Of a DNA stretch of 64,000 nucleotides, positions 11,275 through 21,749 are shown in pieces (the first letter of the stretch is position 1; each line of letters starts with the position of its first letter). Position numbers and translations under genes: made by a program. The stretch comes from Rosa chinensis. Its lineage: Eukaryota > Streptophyta > Magnoliopsida > Rosales > Rosaceae. The notes under the pieces were generated by a model that saw only the letters and a program-made list of their open reading frames with translations, did not search any database and was not told the origin of the DNA. The stretch covers positions 8,429,501 to 8,493,500 of the forward strand of contig NC_037090.1 of NCBI RefSeq assembly GCF_002994745.2, written 5' to 3'.

Positions 11275-13545
11275 CTAGTTCTGAAGAAAAGAGACCGCAG
11301 GCCTAACATAACTAAAGCCTGAGAACGGGTTTCCAGAAGCATTCGGACTAGCAGCTGGGGAGTCCACAAGTGGCATGTCAGTCCAGCATTTCTCAAAGTT
11401 GGCGATGCAGTGCTGCCCAGCAACATCAGGTCGGAAGCTTGGTTGGATTTCGCGAGCATCCAATTTCTTCCAATTAATTGGCTTGAACCATTTGTGGCGC
11501 TTGATTTCATCACTTCCCAGAGGTCCACAACCCAGGCGCTTGCTGGTGTCCTTCTCTAATAGCTGAAAACATAACCAGGCTAAGTAAGTTTCATAGCCAA
11601 TTGTAAACATGAAATGAGAAGGCGCAAACACTCGAGGATCAGCATTATTCTTCAGTCTTGACCCATCAAAAGAAAAGGCATTGGCCTTCTCATATCTAGA
11701 TATCCTTCATTTTGAAATTAGTGAGGTGTTGACTGAGATCCAAGATTGTCCCGTGCTTACCATTATATTGGATGCATAGATGAATATAGAATGAAAACAT
11801 ATCATATAATTCAGTATGTACTGCCATAAAGACGTTAGAGTAACCCCAAGACTAAAAGGTTCATTAACTGGTTTAAAAGTGTTTAGACCCAAAAAAACCA
11901 AAGTAGATTATAAATATTAGAACAGAGGATATTTACCGCTTTCACCAGAGAATGTGCTTCACTTGTTAAAAAGGTTGGCAACTTGACTTTGTCCTTAACT
12001 ATCTTCTGTTGAATTTTCTGACGGTTCCCCGTAAAAGGAGGCTACAGAAGCAAGACACACCAGAGACACATTATATATAACATATACAATAAACTGCACC
12101 AATCTGCTGCCTTGTCATGGCCCTTTATAAACACACACACACCAGTCTGACATGTAAGCAATATCAGTAAACTGCATACCTTTCCAGTAAGCATCTCAAA
12201 CAATAGAACTCCCACACTCCACCAATCTGCTGCCTTATCATGGCCCTTTCCCTGAATTATTTCAGGTGCCATGTATTCTACAGTTCCACATAGAGAATTA
12301 GATCTTGTATTTTCGTCAAATTTCTTTGCAAGCCCAAAATCAGTCAACATGGCCTATTTAACAAATCAGTGATCATGTTGTCAGTTACACTTCTTTGGAG
12401 CAATTAAACAAACAACAATCAACATAAGAGAGTGAGAAAAGGAGGTATACATGGCCATCTGCATCCAATAAGATATTTTCAGGTTTAAGATCCCTATGCA
12501 TTATGCCATTTGCATGGAGGTGAGATACAGCAGAAACAATCTCCGCAGCATATATTCGTGCCAGCTCTTCCCTGGAAATAAGAGAAGTGTAAACATTAGT
12601 GTCTGCACTAGAGCTCAAAACGATGGAACTCCAAAACCTTTGTTACCTGAAAAGGCCATGGTGGTAGAGCTGAAAGAAAAGGTGACCTCCATTGACAAAA
12701 TCCAGCACGAGATAAAGTCTGTATTTGGTCTGCATGATGATTAAACCAAGTTAATACATTATGCAATGTCATTAAAGTTGCAAAATCAGCAATGTATCAC
12801 TACAGTATCTTTTGACCAAGAACATTACAGAAAAGGAAAGTTGGAATAGAAAACTTCCAGAGTCAGGAGGAAGAATTACTTGGAATGAGTATCTAAGCTG
12901 GATAATGAACGGATGATCAACTTTTGTTAATATATCCCTCTCAGCTTTCATGTATTCAGCATGGTTCTTCTCCATAATCTTATCCTTTCGCATGACCTTC
13001 ATAGCATATATTTCTGATGTCCCCTTCTTCCTCACCTGATATACTTTTGCAAATGCACCCTGCCCAACAACCTTCAAAACCTCAAAATCTTCAATGCCTA
13101 CACTCTCAGTCTTCATGGAATTCTCCTCAACAACTTGTAGAGGTTTTCCAAGGACAACATCACCAATAAAAGGTTCCTGAGATTCTTTCACGGTATCTTC
13201 ATGGAGACACTCTACCAGATCCACTGAATCTTCTGTGTCATGAATAGTGAGTTTGCTGAGCTTCAATGAATGGCTTACATACGATGAAGGACCGACCAAA
13301 GAATGTGATCGGTTGTGAATGACGACAGGATCATCATATATATGGTCAGCGCCATCTTCAACAGAGGCAGAATTAGCCGAGTCTACAGGGGCATTGACTG
13401 GTACAGGACCAAATACATCTGAAAAGTCAAGCTCAACGTGATCGGACACAACAGCATCCATCTGGCCCATTGGAAAAAGCAACTGGGTCTGAACTGGATT
13501 GCACTTGCGGGTCTTGGACGAATCAGGTAGCTTCGATAAAACCAT
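11275..13545 (-). CDS. S6K: Ribosomal protein S6 kinase, AGC family (AtPK1/AtPK19-like)
   Basis: Cytosolic AGC kinase activated by PDK1 and TOR; it phosphorylates ribosomal protein S6 and promotes translation and growth. Model: complement(join(11275..11562, 11937..12041, 12180..12353, 12451..12571, 12647..12729, 12880..13545)), 1437 nt, 478 aa, against about 470 in Arabidopsis. The acidic N-terminus has FSDVF, a segment conserved in plant S6Ks. The kinase domain has lysine Lys183, catalytic Asp277 (MHRDLKPEN), DFG Asp295, T-loop SNSLCG with PDK1-type Ser310, turn-motif DSPAASP and hydrophobic motif FSGFSY with Ser467. The glycine loop reads GQGAFA, alanine replacing the usual third glycine (Ala166). 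The ATG at 13545 matches the family N-terminus (MVxSxL). The frame is open upstream but crosses a likely acceptor (TTCTGCAG), so that part is 5' UTR or intron. A (CT)n tract and donor near 14610 suggest a 5'-UTR intron of about 1 kb. Confidence 0.94.
12097..12126 (-). repeat. Exon-fragment duplicate inside an S6K intron
   Basis: Thirty bases inside the intron after S6K exon 4 copy the exon segment at 12220-12249 with one mismatch. It encodes the KGHDKAADW stretch. The two lie about 120 bp apart in the same orientation, and a CA-rich tract follows the intronic copy. It appears non-functional: no exon boundary fits it. Confidence 0.85.
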
Positions 13546-14559
13546 TATCGAGTTTAAAGCAGGAATGCTAACTGCAGAAGGCAGCTGAATCGATCCCTGC
13601 ACCAACCGTTGAACCCAAAACTCCAAGACCAGTGCTGAAAAGAAATTGATCTATGCAACAGTCGCCTAGACTAGTGCAGAAGGACTCCTGTCAATTGCCT
13701 TAACCAAGAGGAAGTTAACAAATGCAAACGGGGTTCCCAAGAATCTCGGCAATAGACAGAACAAAATCCAGATGAAGAAGAGGTTGTTCTTGTTTCCCGA
13801 CTGACAAGGAAACACGGATGCTTCAGTAGCTCTTGAATTCATGAAGGATCAAGCTATCAGACCTGTGTTCAATATCCAATACAACAAACTACGTTAGCAC
13901 AGTGACAAATGCAACAACTTCTCCATCATCATAACACACTCTCACCAAGCAAACACAAGCACAATAAAAAATCCAAGCACAATAAACTACCAGTTATATT
14001 ATGCAGATAATACTCTATTTCTATAAACCAATTCCAATTCGCAAATAGCAAAGGTTAATTCTTTTACCAACCTTTTCCCTTTCTAATCCAGATTTTCCTA
14101 TAATTAAATTAAATTAAATTAAATTTCAGGAAGGAATAATGCAGATGCTATTGGATGCAATCAACAACACAATTCAATACCCAGAAACAAAAACCAACCC
14201 AATAAAAAGAAAAAAAAGTAAAACAAAGCGAAATTACAATAAGAACCCAAAAGAAGATCGCACAAAAGCCAATCAGAGACTCGAAGAAGCCAAAAAGGTT
14301 TTGAATTTCAAGCTAATGTGGTAAAGGCCGCCAGAGCAAACACAGATTTAAACGAATTCCATCATCAATTGGGTTTTTTATTTTCGCGTCTGCGATGTTC
14401 AGCAAACGCAAACGCAGAAACAAAAACAACCCCCCAGATCTAAAAACGGGTTCTTTTTTTTAATGAAGCCCCAAAGCTTAAAGATAAGTTTTTTTTTTTT
14501 CTCAAACGGAAAAACCGGAAATACAGCTCCGATTGGGAAACCAAAATCCAAAGAGAGAT

Positions 14560-14560
<1 letters not shown>

Positions 14561-14604
<44 letters not shown>
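14561..14604. repeat. (AG)22 microsatellite in the S6K leader region
   Basis: A perfect AG dinucleotide tract of 44 bp, so CT on the S6K transcript strand. It begins just downstream of a donor-like CCAA|GTAAGC (minus strand, near 14610), so in the transcript it would sit at the start of the predicted 5'-UTR intron. CT tracts are common in plant 5' leaders. The length will be polymorphic. Confidence 0.9.
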
Positions 14605-14612
<8 letters not shown>

Positions 14613-14739
14613 GGTAGGTTGCAGACGACGAAGGATTAGAATGTTGTGAGAGGAGGAGGAGGAGGAGGAGTTGGAGACGTGTTTTAACGAATCTGAAGAG
14701 CGGAGGGGTCGCGTCGCCGCTTATATTTGCCAAGTTATA

Positions 14740-16310
14740 AATGTGACGAAAAGGGTGGCGGCGAACACGTGGCGGAGTCTGAACGGTTGGTTCGGTGTTG
14801 CAAGTGCAATCCCGCTTTTTGGACTACCATCCGAATATGCTTAATTCCGGTTTTGGCTACTTTATTTTGGGTCTGCACGCCACGCCAGCGGTCAAATTGC
14901 GTCGACCACTAAATAGCATGCTCGAATTATTCTTGGATAGTCTGTTTGTTTATTACGACATACATTGTCTATTATTTAAGATAGAAATTTTATATGATAT
15001 TAGCTGAACTGAGTACCATGTACAGATACAATCAATATTACTATTAGAGTACTTATTTTCATAGTAATTGGATTGGTTTTGATTCTAGTACTCTATTCAT
15101 CATTATGTAACGGTAGTTAAAATGCTTGATTAGTTTATGTAACCAAAACTCATGCAAACTATAATATTAATTTCTTTTAATATCTCATCGGAGAGTATGA
15201 ATTCAGAACGAGGTTTCAACCCCTTTACCCTAAATTGATAGAAATCACAATTTTTTCATTGTTGTTTATTGTCACATTAAAAACATTTTTTGTTCATAGT
15301 ATGGGAAGTTTTTCACAAAGATTGTGTGATAGATCTATTCAAGCAAATGGGTGTTGATATTCAATCAAGTTTTGATCATTTGGGATTTTCTATTGATTAA
15401 ACATTATTAAAAAAAAATTTGCTTCCATTTGTGGGGATTTGATAAAAATACCCCATGATAATTAAGGTCACCCCTTAACAACTGCAAAATTAAGCGTAAT
15501 TACAAAACTCTCTCTCTCTCTCTTTTCCTGTTACCCAAACGAGAAATTCTTATATTAGACAAACATACACGTGGCGGTGGGGTAGCCTAATTAAAACTTA
15601 TAAAATTTTAAGTGTGTTTCGAAACTATCATTTCTCTCTCTCTCTCTTTCCCGTTACCCAAACAAGAAATTCTTATATTAGACAAACGTACATGTGTCGG
15701 TGGGACAGCCCAATTAAAACTTATAAAATTTTAAGTGTGTTCTGAAACTATCCTTATTTATTAAAATAAAATACCTAAAATACCTCTTACATATATGTTC
15801 ACTTATTGGCAACTACTGTTTGGGTTTCAAACAATTCCATAATTCCTACTCACTAATTCAAATGGCAAAACCACGTAAACTGTGGAATTGTGAATTAAAT
15901 TGACCTGAATCAGAGGCAAGCTTAGTTTGACAGTGAAGAACTGATTGATATATGTTTAAAAGCTTGATAAGCGAAATATGAACTGCCTTGTTCATGGCTT
16001 TATTTTCTCAACCAAAACTTTATCACAATGAGACAAATTATTAAGCATCACAATTTAACTTTTTGTACAACGTTACAGTAATATATAGGACTTTTTGCTC
16101 TTCTTGAAGATAGTATCTTCCAGGAACTGGTTTTTATTTACTGATAAGATCAGAGGAGAAACTGAAGCTTCTAAAGGTTAAAGGGTAATACATTAGTTGT
16201 TATTAGCTTTTGTTTAGTGGCTGACTTAGTCTTATGAGTAGTATTATACGATGGAAATTGGGAAACCAAACATCTATTTAACTCCTGTGCTAAGTAAAAT
16301 CCCATCTTAC
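14740..16310. other. Intergenic DNA
   Basis: AT-rich sequence between the S6K promoter and the peroxidase relic. Apart from the two-copy repeat at 15509-15754 no gene or recognisable element was seen. TATA-like TTATAA lies near 14736 on the minus strand, in a position to serve S6K. Confidence 0.5.
15509..15754. repeat. Two-copy tandem repeat, about 123 bp unit, with CT tracts
   Basis: Each unit begins with a short CT microsatellite, then GTTACCCAAAC, GAAATTCTTATATTAGACAA, a GTGGCGGTGGG-like block and AATTAAAACTTATAAAATTT, ending near ACTATC. Unit 1 is about 15509-15632 and unit 2 about 15633-15754. The copies differ at about a dozen positions. It is non-coding. Confidence 0.85.
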
Positions 16311-16392
16311 TTCTTCACTTATATATTTCTCAGTCTCAACCATCATTTCCCACTCTGTCTTTTCATTTGTTCAGGAAACCATAACAGCAAAA

Positions 16393-16830
16393 ATGGCACC
16401 TTCCATTTGTTTTGGACCTTTTAGACTCCATTTCATGCTTTTAGTTTTCGCCATCTTGAACACCAGTTTACTTGCAAGTGACCATCCTTTAACATTGGAC
16501 TAATATGCATTTATTTGTCCCACTTTGTTTAAGATTGTAAAGAAAGAAATGGAGTGTGAAGTTCTCTTAGATCCTCATAATGCCGCCTTGATAGTCCGGT
16601 TACACTTTCATGACTATTTTTTTTTTGTCTGGGTTTTATCATTAGCTTGTTACTTAGCTGTAGTGTCGTATATGTATTAGCTTTAATTTCAAGTTGCTAC
16701 TGTAGTCTTGTCACTTAATAGTGTAGAATTAATGAACATAATGGAAGCAGGGATGTGATGGTTCAGGGCACTTCAGGCTCTTAGCTACATTTTCTTGACA
16801 GTTTATCTCTACTCTTTACTGAAGGTAATT
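16393..16830 (+). pseudogene. Class III peroxidase pseudogene, 5' part
   Basis: From ATG 16393 the sequence reads as a secretory peroxidase start: a hydrophobic signal peptide, then HPLTLD, a premature TAA where a tyrosine is expected, YAFICPTLFKIVKKEMEC, and NAALIVRLHFHDYF, where the family has RLHFHDCF with the distal catalytic histidine. The conserved cysteine is tyrosine here. After an intron-like stretch ending GCAG at 16750, GCDGS follows, the next conserved segment, and then the frame degenerates. Exons 3 onward (proximal haem histidine) are missing. It resembles the PER11-type subgroup at the N-terminus. A nonsense codon, a mutated disulfide cysteine and truncation make it a pseudogene. 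TATATAT near 16320 may be the old TATA box. Confidence 0.82.
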
Positions 16831-17007
16831 GTCCCATTACTTGAATTTTGAGAAAACTCATCATATCTTATTCCACCGTGTAGTACACAAGTACAGCTAA
16901 AATTTGTTTTAGTGAATTGAAGTGTTATATGATATGCTCATTGTTTGTGTTTGTGGTTGAAATTGGTGATTTCCTCGGCTTTGGATAGTGATGAGACAAC
17001 TGTTCAT

Positions 17008-17320
17008 GTTTGGAGAAGTCAAGAGGTCCTTATGAGAAGGAGCATTTGGATGCTGAGCTGAAGCTTGTTGGAGAATATGGGTTCGGTGCAAGAGGGAGTT
17101 GTGAAGGGCCTAGTATGCTTTGGGATGCATCCGTAATGCTGTTAGAGAACTTCTTACCTGGACGAGAAAAATCCTTGCCGTATCTTTGAGGGTGAGGCTC
17201 TTCTGCGTAGGACGAACTTGTATGGGCTTTTGGAAGAGAGTTAGAACAAGCTCGATTACGTCCTTACGCTCATTGTCGAGAACTTTTTTGAGAGGTGTCT
17301 TCAGGCCCAGTTATGGTTAT
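17008..17320 (+). pseudogene. Ribosomal protein S9 (uS4) processed-type pseudogene fragment
   Basis: The sequence matches the middle of cytosolic ribosomal protein S9 over about 100 codons: RGPYEKEHLDAELKLVGEYG, then after frameshifts [32 protein letters not shown] and VENFFER. Frameshifts, stops and substitutions interrupt it. The segments run without the introns of a normal RPS9 gene, so it looks like a retrocopy, although only an internal part remains and no poly(A) tail was found. It sits directly after the peroxidase relic. It cannot encode a ribosomal protein. Confidence 0.8.
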
Positions 17321-17519
17321 GTTTTATTTTGTTTAATGTGCTTATGGGAGGTTGTCCTAATTGGAAAAAGTGTTGTGGTTGTACTTTGACTAAAATCACT
17401 TGAAATCTTCCTAGCTGAAATCACAATAAAATCTTTTTACTAATGTTTGAGCATACATTTTTGTCTTACGCTTGAATTCATTGTCCAAAAAATTACTTTT
17501 GAAGTTCGATCAACTACAA

Positions 17520-17725
17520 ATTTGGAACACATGTCACTGACCAAGTCACGGGCCATGTCACTGACCAAGGCACTAGCCATGTCAAGGGCCAGCTTAGATC
17601 CCTAGTTAGTGAGGTCACTAGCAAAATCACTGTTAACCTTAAGTCACTAGCGATGTCACAGTCAAAGTTACTGATTATGTCACTGTCAATCAGATGTGAC
17701 TTGCCCAGTCACTGTCAATCTCTCT
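17520..17725. repeat. Degenerate array of GTCACTG-like motifs
   Basis: About a dozen copies of GTCACTG or GTCACTAG-like words occur in about 200 bp, often as CATGTCACTGACCAAG or CACTAGCxATGTCA, with irregular spacing of roughly 10-25 bases. No coding potential and no terminal repeats were seen. It may be a decayed minisatellite. Confidence 0.65.
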
Positions 17726-17729
17726 ATTC

Positions 17730-18540
17730 TACATCCTCTCGTTGGGTGGCTTCCAAATCTAGTATAAAATTTGAATTAATTCCAAATCTGTCTTCCTTTA
17801 GTATACGATTGTTTTTCAAGTTCTGACGACTTTGGTGTGCATCGATCAACATGTGGAAACAACTATAGTTTTAATTAAGTGAGACTACTTTGTATGGTTA
17901 ATATTGGTGTTGGAACATGGTGGCTTAGGATAGTAGCTACATGTATATCGTACATGCATTACATATATGACAACAAATTTGTTGTAATTGTGGTAGTATG
18001 AGTTATATTTTGTCTAATTTTAGTTCTATTTGAAGTAATTATTCTATGTATGACATTGTTACAAGTTTGTCAATAAATTGTAGTTAATGTTGTAATTTTA
18101 GGTTAATTATATGTAAATAGTATAAAACGAATATAGTAATTTTTTTGTCAATAATGTTAGTTCAATTAAATTGTAATTTTTATTCAGTTATCTAGAATCC
18201 AAATTATAATACTATAGACTGTCTCGATTCAGATCTTCATTATTTATGTTTTAGAAACATAATGTACATGCTATGAATGTCACACAAACAGCAAGTGATT
18301 TTGTTATTCCTTAAAGTCCATCTGTAAAAAAAATTATCCTGGATGCACTCCATAGTCCATATATCCACACTTCAAGAATAGATTTTCGTTTAATCTCATT
18401 AGCCAATCAAGGAACAACCAACTTGTCATGTAGTACATGGATAACATAACGACTCGTCGTTAGACATACAAACGATCCGAAATTAATTACCAACTGATTC
18501 AGTTGGGTAGTTGGATGAGAGTGCTGAGTGCTCCCAGTAA
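17730..18540. other. Intergenic DNA, promoter side of the PRC-barrel gene
   Basis: Very AT-rich sequence without recognisable genes or transposon ends. The last 150 bases form the promoter and leader region of the gene that starts at 18544; no convincing TATA box was picked out. Confidence 0.5.
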
Positions 18541-18543
18541 ACC

Positions 18544-20815
18544 ATGTGTGACTGTCTTCCCTCCAGCTCCCTCTACTTTGCTGTCACCAAATTTCAACAA
18601 TTAGGGTTTCCCAAATCCAATCACAGACCACAAAGCCAACAAGATCCTCACTTTTCTACCCCAAATTGCTTGCACCCATCAAATTCCACTAATTCGAACT
18701 CCCCATCTCTTAGAAATGCGAGGTCTTTGTGCCTGAGCAGAAGGCCCAGTCAGAGCCCATCAGAGGCTTCTGGGTTTCCAACCCAATTAGGGTTTAAGGA
18801 GGAAAGCGAAAACCTTTTCGACCTGGAATCGAAACCAAGTGATGAAACGCAAAATGGGGTTGGACCCAGTAAAGAAGCCGATGCTACTTCATTGGGTTCA
18901 GATTTTCTGGAACCAAAGAGTAGTGAAGGCGAGGTTTTGGAGAAGGAGGAGGGATTGAAGCGCGTTGATGGCAATGTTGGGTTGAAGAAAGTGAGGCAGC
19001 TGATGAAGAGGTCCGGTATTCTAGCCAAGCAAGTGATCAATATTGAAAGTGCTCTCAGCTTGGGCTTTGTTTCACAGCTTTGGGTCAATACCACTTCTGT
19101 AAGTGTCAAAAGTTGTTGGCTTGATCAATTGGTTGCAATTTGTGAGAGACTAAATGATTTGTAGGTTGGATTTTAGTGCAGAATAGCTTATTCACATTCT
19201 TTGTTAGTTTGTTGTCTTAAAGAGTTAAACTTTCTATGAGCGTATGACCCTTTTTGTTGTTTATGCAGTGGATGGTAATTTTTGTAGAAGTGAGGAGAAA
19301 CTTGCTTTCAGGGGAGTGTGAACGTTTTCTTCTGGAGGATGTTATCCAGGTACTTTTTTCGTGACACTTGCACTTGTTTCATTCTTATGTAGAAGGGCAC
19401 TTGTTTCATTCTTGTGTAGAAGGTTGGTGGTGACTATTCAATTGTTATTTTTTTGCAGGTTGGTGATGTTGTGCTTGTAGAGGATGAGAGTGTGATTGAG
19501 AATGAATTCAAAATGGTTGGATTGGAAACATTGGTATGTATTTGATGGTCTCCTTGATCTTTGAATGTAAATACTTGCTCAAGTATGTCTTGAATTTTCT
19601 CGTAGAGTTTTGAGTTGGACATGTCTTGTGTCCCTTTGTATTTGAAATGGGGTTCTTCTGACTTTGTTCCCTGGATATTAGATTTTAGATTCAACTTGAG
19701 TGCATGTGAACACGCTTGTTACAGTAAATTCTACTGCTAGCAGAACAGTTTCGTGATTGCTAGATAAAGTTGTTGTGTGCTATCCTGTTCAATATCTCTT
19801 AATACTTGCATATTCTTAAGTTGATTTCTTAAGTTGTGATTTTGCTAGGTAGGATACGAAGTTGTAACACCAGGTCGACGAACTATCGGAAAGGTCAGTC
19901 TTTTTATTGTTACAATGTCTCCACATCTTTTTACCTATTCCTTGATCATCTAACTTGTTTCTTGCTGCATGTCTAGGTGCGGGGATATAGTTTTAACATC
20001 AATTCAGGGGCTGTTGAATCACTTGAGCTTGATTCATTTGGCATTGCAATTATCCCGTCAAGTTTGGTACGTGAAGATCAGAAGATGAAGTTTTACAAAA
20101 TAACAGCAAAGGCTGAATTACTTCAGTTTCAATTAGAATTTCTTGCTTGCCTAGACATCTAATTGCATTCCAATTGCATCTGCTTTCTACTACTTCAGGT
20201 GAGTACATATGCTTTGTTTGTCGAGGATGTGCTTGAAGTTGTATCTGATGCGATCATTGTGCATGAAGCTGCAGCGTCTCGCATATACAGGCTAACCAAG
20301 GTACTTTTTGTGCAAATGAAAACAGTAGTCAAGGTTTGCATTGTTTGTGACTAGTTTGTCTGGCTGTTAATGAATGTTTACTTATTATCCCTGTTTTCCT
20401 TATTAGTAGCAATGTAGCATACACTTTGTTTGAAAGAGATGTAATAAAAGCTATACTTATCTGAAATCTGAACATTATGAATGGAGTTAATCTATTGAGA
20501 TAATTTCGGAAAAACTTTCTTTCTTCCTTACTGTAACATGGTCAGATAGATGCTGTTGAAATTATAAGTGCTACAAATGATTGATGAACAAATTAACAGT
20601 TTGTAACTGTATCTGGTTCTGTGAAAAAACAGGGTTTCTTGGACAACCAAAACGCTGCAACTTGCATAGATGACATTGAAGAGTACTCTGACTTTGAAAG
20701 ACCTGTAGAATCTGATAAGCGCTCAAGAAGAAGTTCTGGTAACCAGAAGTTCCGTTCTCGGAAAAGCAAGACCGATGATGAGTGGGAGCCGGAGCTCCCA
20801 ATGGATTACTTCTGA
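18544..20815 (+). CDS. PRC-barrel domain protein, probably plastid-targeted
   Basis: Model: join(18544..19098, 19269..19349, 19459..19533, 19849..19893, 19977..20066, 20199..20300, 20633..20815), 1131 nt, 376 aa. All six introns are phase 0 and GT-AG. The first about 125 residues are serine/proline-rich with few acidic residues at the start, which fits a transit peptide followed by a disordered linker. KKVRQLMKRSGILAKQVI leads into a PRC-barrel-like beta domain: GFVSQLWV, VGYEVVTPGRRTIGKVRGYSFN, AVESLELDSFGI, then STYALFVEDVLEVVSDAIIVHEAAASRI. The tail is acidic and basic and ends DDEWEPELPMDYF. PRC-barrel domains occur in RimM-type ribosome maturation factors and in photosynthetic reaction-centre H subunits. 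No catalytic residues are known for this plant group, and its function is not something I can name. The start is the first ATG in frame. Confidence 0.85.
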
Positions 20816-21712
20816 GCTCTGATCATCGGGGACTTCGTTTTCTTGTTGTAGATATATACATAGATGATAGTAGGTCTGTCTGTGGTAATGCATTCAAATG
20901 TAATATATCTGAGGTTAAGATAATAGTGAATGGCAGCGTCAAACATAGTAGAACTGTTTGGTTTGTAGGTTCTCTTACAGAATTAATAGTTAAATTTTTG
21001 AAATGGTGCCATTACTGTGATACGTGAACTATAAAAAGGATTATGTTTGTTTATCAAACCGGACACTTGTGAGCTCCAAATCAAGAAAAGGTTGTCAGAG
21101 GAAAAAGCATTTTCAACTTTGACAGATGAACAGCTTCAAGCAGTGGCTCGGTCAAACGGTGTAATTTTTTTTTGGCAAATACTAACCAAACAAACAACAA
21201 ACAGAAAGAAAACCGGAATCCTTTTCAAAAAAAAAAAAAAAAAAAAAGAAAGAAGAAAACCGGAACCCAGATCCTTCCAGCATGAGGAGGTGGGTCTCCA
21301 TCAAACAAGAGAATATTCAAGAGGGAGGTGGCTGTTCAAAAGCCTTCATTTGGTTGCTAAGAGTATAGCCTAAAAGAGACCCAAAATGATGGAAGGAGAT
21401 ACTAATCGTCGAAATTTTTAGGTTGGAACTTGATTGGCAATACCCCGGGGGACAATTCAATCACAGGAGACAAAAGACTAATCTCTTTACTGTCAGGGGA
21501 AAAAAAACAGCAGGCCAATTTTTAAAAGTCAATTATCGAAGGTAATCACTAATCATCATTAACAAAACCAATACAGAATGCACCAAGGCAACAACTCCAG
21601 CTAGGCACTTGCGGTTGAAACCTTTATCAGGTTGCATTACAAAATGGGACATCAAAGAGACTGGTTTTGGTGTCAAAACATTACTAGCATAAACACAAAC
21701 ATATTATATACA
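20816..21712. other. Intergenic DNA after the PRC-barrel gene
   Basis: This holds the 3' UTR of the PRC-barrel gene, then sequence with a 23-base A run near 21228-21247. An open frame at 21047-21373 contains ELQIKKRLSEEKAFSTLTDEQLQAVARSNG, which looks protein-like for about 35 residues before it runs into the A tract. I do not recognise it; it may be a captured or relic exon. Confidence 0.4.
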
Positions 21713-21745
21713 CTAGCAATGTTGCCCGCGCTCTGCTGCGGGAAT
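21713..21745 (-). mobile_element. Possible Helitron 3' terminus
   Basis: Read on the minus strand, a GC-rich hairpin (CCCGCAGCAGAGCGCGGG, stem CCCGC/GCGGG) is followed eight bases later by CTAG and then T. That is the arrangement of a Helitron 3' end (hairpin, then CTRR, inserted before T). The surroundings are AT-rich, so the hairpin stands out. The body would extend towards higher coordinates; the 5' TC end was not located and no RepHel coding sequence is present, so this would be a non-autonomous element. Confidence 0.5.
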
Positions 21746-21749
21746 TATT

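Noticed and set aside
14440..14733. Minus-strand frame of 97 codons with a Leu-Ser repeat
   Set aside because: It is read through the AG microsatellite in the S6K leader; the N- and C-terminal parts have no domain.
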